This document shows positions 10,231 to 20,946 of a stretch of DNA of 40,562 nucleotides, in pieces; position 1 is the stretch's first letter; the number at the start of each line of letters is the position of its first letter. The position numbers were made by a program, and so were the translations under genes. The notes under the pieces are model-generated. The model searched no databases. It was not told the origin of the DNA and saw only the letters and a list, made by a program, of their open reading frames with translations. This stretch comes from Trebouxia sp. TZW2008 (taxonomy: Eukaryota > Chlorophyta > Trebouxiophyceae > Trebouxiales > Trebouxiaceae), in assembly GCA_002118135.1 (NCBI GenBank), contig BDIU01000458.1, positions 1-40,562 on the forward strand, in the 5' to 3' direction.

Positions 10231-12470
10231 ATGGATGAGCGCTTGCTTCCTGCTGGCCCGACGACTTCTGATGCCGAAAATCCGCAGACGGCCATAGTGG
10301 AAGATTGGTCTTATATCAATTGGGCAAAGCGCAGCCCTTGCGATAGATCGCTCTGGCCGACACTTGACGACGGAAGACGTGCAACCTTTAATCGCAGGTA
10401 TCCATATGCACAACAGCGCACCGCAGTCAACAGCCTTGCTTATGCATGCATGCTCCCTCTTGTCTTTGGCAACTGCGGAAGATGCATTGGCCGTATTACG
10501 CAAGTTTGTCTATTGCAGCACACTGAGTCTGGCTCTTGAAACATATATGCTCCGCTGGAAAGGGAATGGTGAAAAGCGTCCACAATTCTCGTCTTGTTAC
10601 AAAGTAAGCACAAGCACCCCCTTTGAAGGCTGTACTACAGCTTTTGAACCTGACCATTTTTGACTGCCATGCAGTCGTTATTGGCTTTTATTGGGTCATA
10701 TATCAGCCTGGTCCTGATTAGCCAGCTACACCAAAGAATCAATACCTCCTTGTCCCTACCACTGCTGTTGTCTACATTTGGTCCTTCTTGTGCCCTGGTG
10801 TTTGGGTTTCCAACTTTGCCCACATCTCAGCCACTGAACGGCTTAGGTAAGCACAATCGGTGTCCCTGATATGTCGCCATGTGTGACGTGCTAAGGTGCT
10901 TGCACAGCAGAGCCTGACTGCTGTTTTGAAAACGCCGCGCATAGACACACCAGAAATGTCGTGGTTTGTCTGCTGGACTGCTCAGCGGCTATGCAAAAGT
11001 TCACTTGAGCATGTGACTTGAGCATGTGCCTAAGCTGATATATGCACGCTCATCAGAACAGAGGCTCGTGTGTTATATTGACCTTGCGCATGTTGGCACA
11101 CTGACCAGGTATTCTGTCTACAGTGGGTTCACTAGTGGCTGGCGGCACAGGGCTCTTCTTCAGGTGATGCCATGCCACCGCTCATCAGCATGCTCAACTT
11201 CTTCATGTGCTCACCCAAATCTTGCTTCTGTCATACCTTGCAGTGCCCTACACACATCACTCTAACTCTGGTCTGCCTGGATTTGTACAAGATTTTAGCC
11301 TAGGACAGGCGCTTGTTGACACTTGGCGCAAAGTCCTGTGCTTACCCAGTTCCATTGAGTTTTCCTATTGCTCTGCAGGGTTCTTGTAGCTCGTAAAGTT
11401 GCAATCGTTATGCCGCTGGCAGTGGCAGCAGCATTGGCTTTCCAGGAGATAACTGGCCTGCAGTACCCTTCAGGCAAGCCTGCTCACTCAAAAAACAATT
11501 GCAGGCTTCTTGCGTATTGTAGCGACTGGTTGTGCAATGGGCTCTGCAACAAGCTTGCTTACAGCAACCCCACCCTTGTGTTTGAGATATCTGTGTGAAC
11601 AGGCACTGCATTGGAGCCTGACTGCTTGCATGCATGTGTGATTTGCTGTGGTTGCAAATTTCAGTGCTTTCGCATGTGCGTGCATCTTTATAGCAAGCAC
11701 AACCTGCACTCTTGATGTGCCCTCTCTCACAAAGTGCAGGCACTGTGGCATCCTGTTAGGCACTAGCATGCGCTGCCTATGTGACATTGGCGATCCTGTC
11801 AAGAAAGATTCAAAGGTCACTTGGGCATGAGCATATCTGCAACACCACTTACACATAAGCTGATGCATATGCTGCACAGTGCTGCACAGAGCGTTGTCAT
11901 CACAGTTGTCGTTGCTGAGTCTGCTGCACCTGTATCAGGCTGAATCTATATCAAGCTGAATTTGACTGAAGCTTTGCTGTGAGTTGCTGATCACAAGTGC
12001 TGAGCACTAAGCAGAAAGTGACGTTTCGAGTTTGCAAAATGTCCAGTTGGGCTATCCTGTGCTGCGGGCATCACTATCACATTGCTGGTGGTTACTCTAG
12101 TGCCTGGAAACACCTTCAGTGTGACACGGGAAATCCTGTGATGCAGGCATCACCTCTGCATTGTTGTTAGTCACTCTAGTTCCTGACAACACCTTCAACT
12201 GAACATGGGCAATCTTGTTGTGCAGGCATCACCACCACAGTGCTGCTAGTCACTCTAGTGCCTGAAAATACCTTCAGACACACCAACAGCCATGACGCAG
12301 CCCATACTTGGTGCATTAGGCCAATGCTTGAGGAGGGCATGCAACTCAGGCTGATAGATGGCTCCAGAATGTTGGCTGCCTCCATTATTGGACAGGCCAT
12401 CATTCTGCTGGTAGCACTCATAGTAAACAACCTAGACCCCCAGACTGGTTACCCAAGCAGATGGTTGTGA
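10231..12470 (+). CDS. HPP-family integral membrane protein, 6 exons, 272 aa
   Basis: Membrane protein of the HPP family; a plant member is a chloroplast nitrite transporter, so nitrite transport is possible but inferred. Exons: 10231-10397, 10519-10603, 10675-10846, 11109-11163, 11379-11473 and 12226-12470 (TGA). Phases close on 273 codons. Family landmarks in order: YMLRWKGNG before the first helix, SLLAFIGSYISLVL, then LLSTFGPSCALVFGFP and QPLNGLG, a helix VAIVMPLAVAAALAF, and the C-terminal GQAIILLVALIVNNLDPQTG with YPSRWL at the end. The signature His-Pro-Pro is replaced by Tyr-Pro-Ser (LQYPSGGI). The last intron (11474-12225) has a GC donor (CAG then GCAAGC), the only donor that keeps the frame. 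The acceptor side and the terminal exon are both tandemly duplicated. The N-terminal ~55 residues may be a targeting region. Confidence 0.9.
11811..11868 (-). repeat. Dispersed repeat, inverted partner of 29129-29187
   Basis: The reverse complement of these 58 bases matches 29129-29187 with about seven differences (ATGCATCAGCTTA, AGTGGTGT, CTCATGCCCAAGTGACCT). It sits in the last HPP intron, antisense to the gene. Confidence 0.85.
12060..12225 (+). repeat. Two upstream copies of the HPP last-exon start
   Basis: Copies of the acceptor plus the first ~55 bases of the last exon start at 12068 and 12147, and the intact exon starts at 12226 (period 79). All contain GCATCAC, then ACTCTAGT(G/T)CCTG and ACACCTTCA or ATACCTTCA. 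Copy 1 has lost the AG acceptor (GCGG). Copy 2 keeps it but runs into a stop directly after NTFN. Confidence 0.93.
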
Positions 12471-12573
12471 TGGCAGCTGCATTTGTAGACACGATGCAAC
12501 CTCCTATTCGCATACATAAGAGGCAGATCTGCCTGGAATTCCCTCTGTGACCCAGTCACTGAATCTATAAGCC

Positions 12574-12663
12574 CCCATCATTGGACAGGCCATCATTCTG
12601 CTGGTAGGGCTCATAGTGAACAACTTAGACCCACAGACTGGCTACTCAAGGAGATGGTTGTGA
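12574..12663 (+). repeat. Downstream copy of the HPP C-terminal coding end
   Basis: It repeats 12381-12470 at roughly 90% identity, including the NNLDPQTGY coding segment and the TGA stop. It lies 3' of the real stop, so it is untranslated unless an alternative last exon is used. Confidence 0.93.
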
Positions 12664-13642
12664 GGGTAGCTGCAGCTGCTGATCACCAGTTTTGCACACT
12701 ATCTACTTTGTGTAGCAGAATTTCTCCCACTTTGAGCCTTGAACCTACAAGCAAACCTCAAGAGCCAACATAAAGAAGCAGAAAGCTTCTCTGATAAAGT
12801 GTACATTTTTGTGAACCAGTATGCAAGTACTGCATGGTATTTGACTTGATGGGATTGGGTCTGTATGTCTTTTGTGCTTTCTGCGTCCGCGGTCATCGGA
12901 CGTCATTCGGGCTCTTGCATGGCTTGCTCTCAATCGGCTGTACACATATTGCATCAATTTCCTGCAGAAGAGTGCCAAACGCCACTCAAGCTTGGTGACA
13001 GTATGATGTTGATTGTTGTGATGTGATTAGCAACAGCTAAGCGCACTGCATAAGATGCAGCGCACGCAGACCCAAGTCATGCCACATGACCAACTTATGA
13101 GATGAGCACACTTCATGAGCACACTTCAGCACACTCAGTGTACCAGTTGGAGTCTGCCCACTCATGTGATGAAAGATTTCAGTGTCAGCATTACTGGTGA
13201 CCAGTACCAGTTTTACCCATGGAACCATTTGCAAAACATATCATTCGGCTTGGCTTATTGGTGGTGCCAAGCTGCTCTCAGATGGCATGCACTCACCTGC
13301 ATTGCGTTCACCACCAGCAACAGCTGTCATCACTGGTGAGAAAGCCACTGGATTCGGAGCTTGCGTACTTGACTCGAAAGACCCCTTGCTGGCGATCGAC
13401 TTGCACCAACTGTGACGCTGCCCGAAGCGAGTAGTCTGTGTCTCTTCTCTCTACTGTAATGCCGGTATGGTGGCAGAGCTCACGCAATGCACTCCTGGCA
13501 GAAGTTGTACCACGTTGTAGCTTGGCAACCAGAGACAGTGATCTGCTGCCTTGACAGCAACAGAGGCGTGATGCTCCGGCTATCAACGCTAGTCCTGTTT
13601 GCAGTCCGTAATCGAGAATCACGCTGACGTCAAAGAGACCAC
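12664..13642. other. Intergenic region, HPP to ALG10
   Basis: No gene is recognised. The right part (about 13350-13640) is CpG-rich and probably holds the ALG10 promoter. A 116-codon minus-strand frame at 13308-13658 covers it but has no recognisable motif and overlaps ALG10 exon 1, so it is not called. Confidence 0.45.
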
Positions 13643-16600
13643 ATGTGGAGCGCGACATGTGTCGTATTGCCTGTCTTTGTTGCTATCGCCTGGCAGTTTC
13701 ATATACACGCTCCTGAGCCGTATATGGTAAGGTAGAAGGTGCGTTAGCATCATTCGATCGGTGCATTGTCAGCGGTTTCTGACAGCGAAAGATTGCCTGA
13801 AGGATGAGCCGTTCCATGTACCACAAACCCAGAAATACTGCGCTGGTCATCTGTCAGAGTGGGACCCCAAGATCACTACATTTCCTGGACTGTATGTTCT
13901 GGGCACAGCTTATGCTCTTCTCCTGGAAGCCTTGGGTAGAATATGCTTGCCTGAAGACTGGCAGCCACTGGTGCGTTTGCACACAGCAGGCAAAGCAGAT
14001 GCTTGGCAGCATGATGTTGCCAACATGTCACACCACATGCTACTTGGGTCCTCTGTTGCCAGGCACATTGTAATAGATCAGCAGCACCCAACAATATCAA
14101 TTTGAAATTGTGTGCATGCTGAGAAGAATACACTGGAAGACATGAGTAAAATGATCAAACGCCAACTGGACTCGATGTTCTAAAGATGTACACCATGTAT
14201 CAAAAAACGTTTTCTGTTATGCGTAGGTTGAGGGATGCAACACAACACTGCTCAGAAGCACTAACGTCGCTCTGGGACTTGTGTGCGTCTGGCTTCTATA
14301 CTCCGTTTACCAAACGCTGCACCCATCAATTAGCCCAAAACATGTCACTGAGATGGTGAGTGACTGCAAGCTATTTCCAGATTCTAGTTTGGAACAGTGC
14401 TGTGGCCTCAGCTGCGTGTGTGCATGGCAACAAATTCTCAAACCTGGACAAGGCAGCGCTTTGTTGACTGGCCAGGCTGTTGAGGCTGCACTAAGCTGGC
14501 AGGCTGAAGCATTTGCGCTGAAACGATAGTGCAATCTTGTGTGTCATTGTCCAATGGCATGCACTGCAAGCTGATTTGCATGTCCTGCCCTTAGCCTTTT
14601 GCTTGCTGGAGCGATCCTCAGAGCGCAAGGTTTTGGTGTTGGTTGCGTAACGGCATGATACATGGACAGCTGCCAAAACGGCAATGCTGTGCTAGGCTCA
14701 TTTTATCGGCCATGTCTTACCTACCCCACATTGCTTTTGCCTTCAATTGCCTCACAAACTTCTGTCTCAAAGCTGAAAGTCAAAGGGTTGCTCTGGCGTG
14801 CAGACACTGATGCTGATGTTGTTCCCTCTACACTTCTTCTTCCACTTCCTGTACTACACTGATGTTGGCTCCTTGACATTTGTACTGGCATCATATCTGG
14901 TAATGCTTCACCTTCTGTCCCACTGCCCTGCATTTGTCTGAATGTTTACGACAAGGCATGCATTGTTGCATTCTTGAACTTTTGACCCAGTTTTGCTGAT
15001 CGTCGTTCTAGGGTTTGCAACAAGAAGCTGCTGTTGTCCCGTACTTGCTGGCTGACGGTGCCTGCTACAGCGATTCCACCTGAAAAGGACATTCTTAACA
15101 TGAAGATAATGTTGTCTGGAACCAATCACTGCGGTTCTGACTGCCATGGCATGTCTCAGTAGTCACAGTACCAATTTAGCCCCACTTTTCTTGGTGACCA
15201 ACACAAGTCGTTGTCAGGAGAAGTCACTGTACTATGTGATTGCTGTGGTCTGCATTTCAGCTTGAGAGACACACACACAAGACAAGCGCTGTGCTGGGGG
15301 CCTGCTTCTCTGAAAGCCATCTAGTGGAGTTGCTGTCTGCTGGTAACTGGCAGTTGTCTGTTGTCTCATGGTTGTTTTCTGTGGTCTGAAGGCCAGCTTG
15401 AAGCACATGCACAATACAAGCGCTGTGCTCACGCCCTGTGACTCTGAAAGCACATTGAGTGCGGTTGCTGGCTGCTGGCAGCTGTCTGTTGTCTCATGGT
15501 TGTTTCCTGTGGTCTGCAGGCCAGCTTGAAGCACATGCTCAAGGCGACTGCTGTGTTAGGGGCCTGGGCAGTGCTGTTCAGGCAGACTAAACGCCGTTTG
15601 GTTCCTGTTCATCATTGTTGCAAGTCACTGGGCAGTACGCTCACCCTGTCATTATTTGTTGGTTTGCAGGCCAGCTTGAAGCACATGCACAAGACAAGCG
15701 CTGTGCTGGGTGCCTGTGCAGTTCTGTTCAGGCAAACCAATGCTGTTTGGGTCCTCTTCATCATTGCGGTGAGTCACTGGGCAGTCTTGTCTTTCATCAA
15801 GAGTCCCTAGAGAAGTCACTGTAACACATTGCAATGCATGCAATCGTGTGATAGAAATTGCAGCAGAGTGCTGTTTACATCTCACCTTTATTTTTCTTTC
15901 GATCAAAAACAGAAAACAAAGTAATACTTAAAAGAAAATACCATGCAAAAATTGCAACAGAGTTTTTTTTTTGTCTTCTGTTCCCTGCAGAGTTGTCTCT
16001 TGACAGACATGGCAGCTCGTTGCATTTACACTTACCCTCCAGTGTTTGCTGCAACATGCTCAACAGGGTCCAGTTGGTAAGACCTTACAAGTCACAGCTC
16101 ATGCATGCAAAAGTGCAACGGTGATTGTGTCCTGCCAACTTGAGGTGATGGCTCACGTTTGTTTCATCAGCACCTAGCACTGGACACTTTGGCTCAAGCG
16201 AGGTTTTGAAACACACTTTGCGACGGTACGACACCCACAGATGGCAGTTTGAGCACAGTGAAAAATTGCCAGGTAGGCAGCAACTTCCACAGCAGCGAGA
16301 CAAGACTTGTGCTAGCACTCTTGCTGGAAAGTGTAGCAGTTATTATTATCACTATTATTCCACAGCATCTGCCAGATGAGCTCATGCGTTTCATTTGACG
16401 TTGGTGTGACGACTACAGATGGCAGTGTTGGAGTGCTGCCAAAGGTCATTGGGCAGGCAGCAGCTTTCACAGAAGCTGCCAGATCAGCTAGTCTTTGTCA
16501 TTCAAAAGGCATGGCAGTTGAAATGGCAGCTGCTGTCAGACCTGTGGGCCTTGATCTTGGTCCCGTTGCTCTTTGCGGCATTTGTCATCTGGAACGGCGG

Positions 16601-18727
16601 CATTGTGCTTGGAGACAAAGCGGCGCATGCGCCAGTGAAGCATTTTATGCAGCCGCTGTATTTTGCATTGTTTGCAGCGGGTGCTCTAAGTCCATATCAT
16701 TTCAACCCTCACAGGTAATCTGTCACTGTGTATCTGTAGCTGTAACTGTAATCTGTCACTGTAAAAGCTGTGCTATCTGTATCTGTCATCTTGCCTGGTT
16801 TAACTGATTGGTTAACTGATACCTATGCCCGCGCAAATGCGAGGTAGGTAACAGGTCTCTGACTGGTGCTGCTGTGAGCCGATGTGGGGTACTTGTGTAT
16901 GGCTGTGGGTTTATGGCCATGTATTCATGGCTATGGCCTATGTATGTATGGCTATAGTGTCATGGCTATGGGTTCATGGCTGTGGCCTATGTGTGTATGG
17001 ATGTGGGTTTGTGGCTATGGGTTCATGCAAGACAGGACTTCTGCCACACGCACCTAGCAACGTATGCTGGAAAATGTAACGATGATTGAACATTGTTAAA
17101 ATGTCTTGGCCAGTGCTTCTATGCGTGCAGGGTTGTTCTGAGAGCCAAGCATGTGAAAACGCATCCCAGGCCAGTGGTTGCAAGTGCCCTGCTGCTTACC
17201 ATCCCCAAACGCATTGTCATAGTCCATACATCCTGCAGATTGCTGGTTGCAACGGCCAAACTAAGCATCCCTCTTCATGACATCCTACACTGTCATTGTT
17301 GTTTCTGATGTTTGCATTCATGCAGGGATGTTTAAGCAGCCAGGCATGTGAGTACGCACCACAGAGCAAGGCCAGTCATTGCTAGTGCCATGCTGCTGGC
17401 CATTCTCAACGGCATCGTCAGAGTGCATTCACAGGAAGCTTGCTTCTTGCAAGGACCATGTTAAGCATGCTGGTGCTTTAGCATTGCTCTGCATATGCTG
17501 CTGTTCATGCCTCTGTCACCCTCTGTTGCCATATACTGACGTTATCATATTTGCATTCATGTAGGGTTGTACAAGCAGCCAGGCGTGTGAAGAGGCACTT
17601 CAAGGAAGCGCCGGTGGTTGCCAGCATCCAGCTGTTGGTCATTGCGCAAAGCATGACCTGGGTGGTGCACAAATCCACTCTGGTTCACCCATATCTTATT
17701 GCTGACAACAGGTAAGCAATCTGAGCCTGAATCTCAATTGCAGTGCAACTGCATTTGTCTTTGTACCAATTGCGTTGGTCCCCGAGAAATTGACCTTATA
17801 CCAAAGCACAACCAGGTCCCTGCTTGTTTGTTGGACTGCAGTACTGCTTATTAGCATGCATGTAAGGCTGCTGCTGCTGCTGCTGCTCATGTTGGCAGTG
17901 TTGCTCACAACATGAACTATATAAACGCATGCTAGTCAGGCAGCCAAATACATCTTGCTGCTCATAATAGCTTGAAAGGCATTTCTTTCCTGCAGGCATT
18001 ACACATTCTATCTGTGGAAGAATGTCTTTGCAAGGTATTTGGCAGCCAGGTACATGCTGATACCTTTGTATGCCTATTCAACCTGGAGCCTATGGGACAG
18101 CATCTCAAGACAGCAATCAGAAATATGCGCCCTCATCTTTGTGATGTGCACCATCATCACTTTGGTGCCTGCCTGGCTTATAGAGTTCAGGTGAGATTCT
18201 CTCTGTGGTCTCAACGGCAATCTCACACATGGCACGAAATCACTGCCTGAACACTCGACATGTGCTGTTCATGAGTGTGTGAAATCATACAGCAAAGACT
18301 GACAAGCAATCAACACATCATGTTGTGCGCTCAGTACAGCTGTGTCCTGCACAGTACAGTTGTCCAAGTGGCTATTGCAGCAGCTGATGAGTGTGGGTTG
18401 TTTGGGCGTCTGTGAACTCTTCAGTTGCACAGGTGTCTTGCCATTACAAGGCAAAACGTCAAACCTTAGAAGGCCAACTGGAGTCCAGTCTACAGACAAA
18501 CTCAAATGTTGACGTATTGCAATAGACATTGATGTTATGATGGTCTGTGTTGCAGGTATTTTACCATACCATTTGTCCTGATAGTGCTTCATATGCAGCC
18601 ACCAACAAGCCTTCAGCGACAAGTAACAATAGCTGCCTACGCTGTGGTAAATGTGATGACAATTTATGTGTTCTTGTACAAACCTTTCCGGTGGCCGGAT
18701 CAAAGTGTAGCACGCTTCATCTGGTGA
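13643..18727 (+). CDS. ALG10: ALG10, dolichyl-P-Glc alpha-1,2-glucosyltransferase, 9 exons, 443 aa
   Basis: ER membrane enzyme that adds the terminal alpha-1,2-glucose to the dolichol-linked oligosaccharide, the last step before transfer by oligosaccharyltransferase. Exons: 13643-13726, 13803-13970, 14227-14355, 14804-14899, 15670-15768, 16473-16714, 17565-17711, 17996-18190 and 18556-18727 (TGA); phases close on 444 codons. Diagnostic motifs in order: [13 protein letters not shown] and [13 protein letters not shown] near the N-terminus, [64 protein letters not shown], and the C-terminal [13 protein letters not shown]. The length is slightly below the ~470 aa of animal homologues. The shortfall lies in the loop after the FRQTN helix, where a small exon near 15990-16075 could be missing, though its phase did not fit. 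Start codon chosen because ATG 13643 opens a hydrophobic helix joining PEPYM in frame. Exons 5, 6 and 7 are preceded by tandem fragments. Confidence 0.95.
15080..15146 (+). repeat. Dispersed repeat related to 1456-1525
   Basis: AAAAGGACATTCTT, GGAACCAATCACTGCGG and TCTGACTGCC match words in the same order in the transporter intron near 1456-1525. It lies in ALG10 intron 4. Confidence 0.5.
15244..15669 (+). repeat. Three upstream copies of ALG10 exon 5
   Basis: Copies start at about 15258, 15392 and 15520, followed by the intact exon at 15670 (periods 134, 128, 150). All share (GC)CAGCTTGA(A)G and ACAAGCGCTGTGCT-like words. Copy 3 is almost a complete exon but has one extra A in the FRQTN codons, which shifts the frame. 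Copies 1 and 2 diverge after ~45 bases. Confidence 0.95.
16224..16472 (+). repeat. Upstream fragments of ALG10 exon 6
   Basis: Acceptor-like fragments at about 16293 and 16366 precede the intact exon at 16473. The second reads CACAG then CATCTGCCAGATGAGCTC (HLPDEL), matching the true CACAG then AAGCTGCCAGATCAGCTA (KLPDQL), but it stops after ten codons. The upstream ACAGATGGCAGT and AGGCAGCA words are also repeated. Confidence 0.8.
16880..17030 (+). repeat. GGCTATGG-type minisatellite in ALG10 intron
   Basis: Imperfect tandem words such as TGGCTATG, GGTTCATGG and GTGTATGG recur every ~18-30 bases. The tract lies between ALG10 exons 6 and 7. Confidence 0.8.
17125..17564 (+). repeat. Two upstream copies of ALG10 exon 7
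   Basis: Copies start at 17131 and 17326, before the intact exon at 17565. Each has a (T)GCAG or GTAG acceptor then GG(T/A)TGT, followed by AGCCA(G/A)GC(A/G)TGTGA. The ~90-base similarity covers the first ~28 codons. Downstream donors are absent. Confidence 0.9.
17868..17888. repeat. (CTG)n microsatellite
   Basis: About seven CTG units in the intron between ALG10 exons 7 and 8. Confidence 0.9.
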
Positions 18728-19503
18728 TGCTGTTGTGGGAGACAAAAGAGGCACGTGAACTTTTTGAAAGATGCGGTTTTGGGCAGCGCTCAACCACAGC
18801 ACATACCCTGTGCTGACATGAGCACTGATGCTCACTGTGCAACGCAACTCTCCCACCATCAGCTGACCATGCGTCTCATCCATGCTCAGGTCACAGTCTG
18901 ACATCAGGTCAAAACGTTTGCAAACCAGAGGTCGGGTCAGGTTTCTGTGTCATAAAGGGGTCTTTGCAGTCACGCGCAGGTATCGAAGCTAAGGCACAAT
19001 AGGCATTACTAGCTATGACCATCTGATTATTGATTAAACATGAACTTTCGTGCTGGTCAATTGAATGCATGTCAACTGTTAAGAGGTCATGATGCGGGCT
19101 GCTGTTGCAGTCTCCAGCACGACTTTAAATGAACAAAATGCGGTCCAGCTTTTGATAGAAGGGCTTTACAGCAGATCTAGCACAGCAGGAAATCACAGAT
19201 GCTATCCTCAGTCGAAAATTCTCAGAACTCAATCGAACTCAATTGACAGAACAAATACAAAATTCACAAAGTGGAATGCCGGATCAAGCCTGGTTAGGTT
19301 TTATCTTGCAATCCACTGCATTCTCAAACATTGACTACCAGCACGGGCTCAAACATGAAATCAGCAATAAAATGTTGACAGAGACTCAAAAGCTGACACT
19401 GTCAGGCCCAGACCATGCACTATTGCAATGAGCAGCAAAACTGCTGTCTTTGACAGGGCTGCTGCTCCTCTGCTGCTGAAGGTTGCCATGATCAACATTG
19501 ATG
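18728..19503. other. Convergent intergenic / 3' UTR region
   Basis: It separates the ALG10 stop (+) from the DUF3007 stop (-). No gene is recognised. A 211-codon minus frame at 18269-18904 is antisense to ALG10's last intron and exon and has no recognisable motif. Confidence 0.5.
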
Positions 19504-20752
19504 CTATCTTTGCTGTTGTTGCTGCTGCTTCTGCTGCTCCCGAGCTTGTCTGCGTGCCCTTTCAACCTCTACACTTGCCATCAGCTTCTCACGCTCGCTT
19601 TCTGGCATTTCCTCCAATCGTTTTTGCATTACTTCTTCCTCATAATTTTGCAGCTGCTTGACGTATGTCATGTCCTGCACAGAGTTCAGACCATACCAGT
19701 CAGGAATCACTTGACTTTGACTGGTTTGGGGACACAACGGAATATCATACAGACAGTGTCAGGGGTCAATGAATGCTTGCTGTTTGCCAGTACTACCACG
19801 CCAGAATGTTAGGCAGTCAAATGCACGTGCTATGAAGCACATAAAAACAACAGCAGTGCAGATTCACCATGCAGCAAGTAGAGCTCCTGGTAAACTGCCT
19901 CAGCTATCAGAAAAAGCTGCTTCTGGCAGGAAACAAACCAAGGTCCAATGATGCATGCAACGTTTAGCCTCACCTTGTTTGCAACTCTGAAGATGTAGGA
20001 ACCGATCCACCCGATGCACAACCCCAGCACCACAAACAGCTGAACATAGTTTCCAGCAATGCCTGGTGAGATACCAATTGCTTGCAAGCCATAGTACATT
20101 GCAATGCCACCGCCAAATATTACAGTTCCAATGATGAGCACATCTTTACGTGAATAGCCAAACTCTGTTCTCTTCTGCAGCAAGCAACAATCGTTATGCT
20201 GGAACAAACATCCATAGCATCATGCGTGCAAACAAACTCGTCAACCCAAGCAAAGCAGATTCTACAGCTCGAGCAGATGCAAACCATTCAACGCAACATT
20301 TTGGTGTAACACCTAACCTAGTCTCGCATGCAACATGCCCAGCAGTTCAGCAAAAGTGAGTGCTGATTGAGTCAAGCGTGACCTCAGTTCATGCTGTGCA
20401 GAAGTACTGCAGAATTAGCAACTTTGCAGGCTTTTGAGGACACCTTTGGGGTTTCCTCGTTACTGGACGCTCGACATATGAGTCGCTGCCTTTGGGACTG
20501 GCAAAGCTGCGTGCCAAACCGCGACGTTTGAACTAGCCTCGATCTGCAAACCTCTGACCTAGCTGCAGATTAACGGACAGTGATCAGTTGAATAAAAGGG
20601 TGATGTCGCCTGGCATGCGTCAGCTACACCAACTTTTGACCTGTGCTGGGGCGCACGCTTGTGCATAGCGTAGTCCTTGAGGCTGGACATGGACAGGAAA
20701 CTTGTCTGCTTGTCGGGCACTGCGTCGGGCAGGTGTTCAGGACACTCTGCAT
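19504..20752 (-). CDS. DUF3007-family plastid membrane protein, 4 exons, 200 aa
   Basis: Small plastid protein of the DUF3007 family, which is shared with cyanobacteria and of unknown function. Exons on -: 20752-20641, 20562-20444, 20174-19974 and 19674-19504 (TAG). Phases close on 201 codons. The first ~75 residues are rich in S, T, R and C and end near LICRAS, consistent with a transit peptide. The mature part begins TEFGYSRKDVLIIG, continues with two hydrophobic helices (GGGIAMYYGLQAIGIS; QLFVVLGLCIGWIGSYIFRV), and ends with DMTYVKQLQNYEEEVMQKRL and a charged helical tail. The extreme C-terminus is a short polyglutamine (QQKQQQQQQ). No exon duplications are visible. It is head to head with PLGG1, 194 bp between start codons. 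The family call is from recalled motif similarity. Confidence 0.87.
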
Positions 20753-20946
20753 GGTGTCGTTGTAGCAGCTACACACGCTAACTGGTGACCTAGATCAAAA
20801 CGCTTATGTCGCAAAGCGGATTGTCGCAGTGAGGCCGTCAAACGCTGTGCACTTTGTGCTGACTCCTGCTGTGACGCAATGAGGTCTTGTAGGGCGCTTG
20901 ACATCAGCGCCCTCAACGAAGGCCAAAGAGCCCTTCCCCTATCGCG
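20753..20946. promoter_or_regulatory. Putative bidirectional promoter, DUF3007 / PLGG1
   Basis: Only 194 bp lie between the DUF3007 start (-) and the probable PLGG1 start (+). The region and both first exons are CpG-rich, unlike the gene bodies. No TATA element was identified with confidence. Confidence 0.5.

Noticed and set aside
13308..13658. 116-codon minus-strand open frame upstream of ALG10
   Set aside because: It lies in the CpG-rich promoter region, where long frames arise by chance, and overlaps ALG10 exon 1.
15990..16076. Possible extra ALG10 exon after a CCTGCAG acceptor
   Set aside because: The acceptor and a GTAAGA donor look good, but the 86-nt length breaks the phase between exons 5 and 6.
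18269..18904. 211-codon minus-strand open frame
   Set aside because: It overlaps ALG10's last intron and exon on the opposite strand and has no recognisable motif or splice support.
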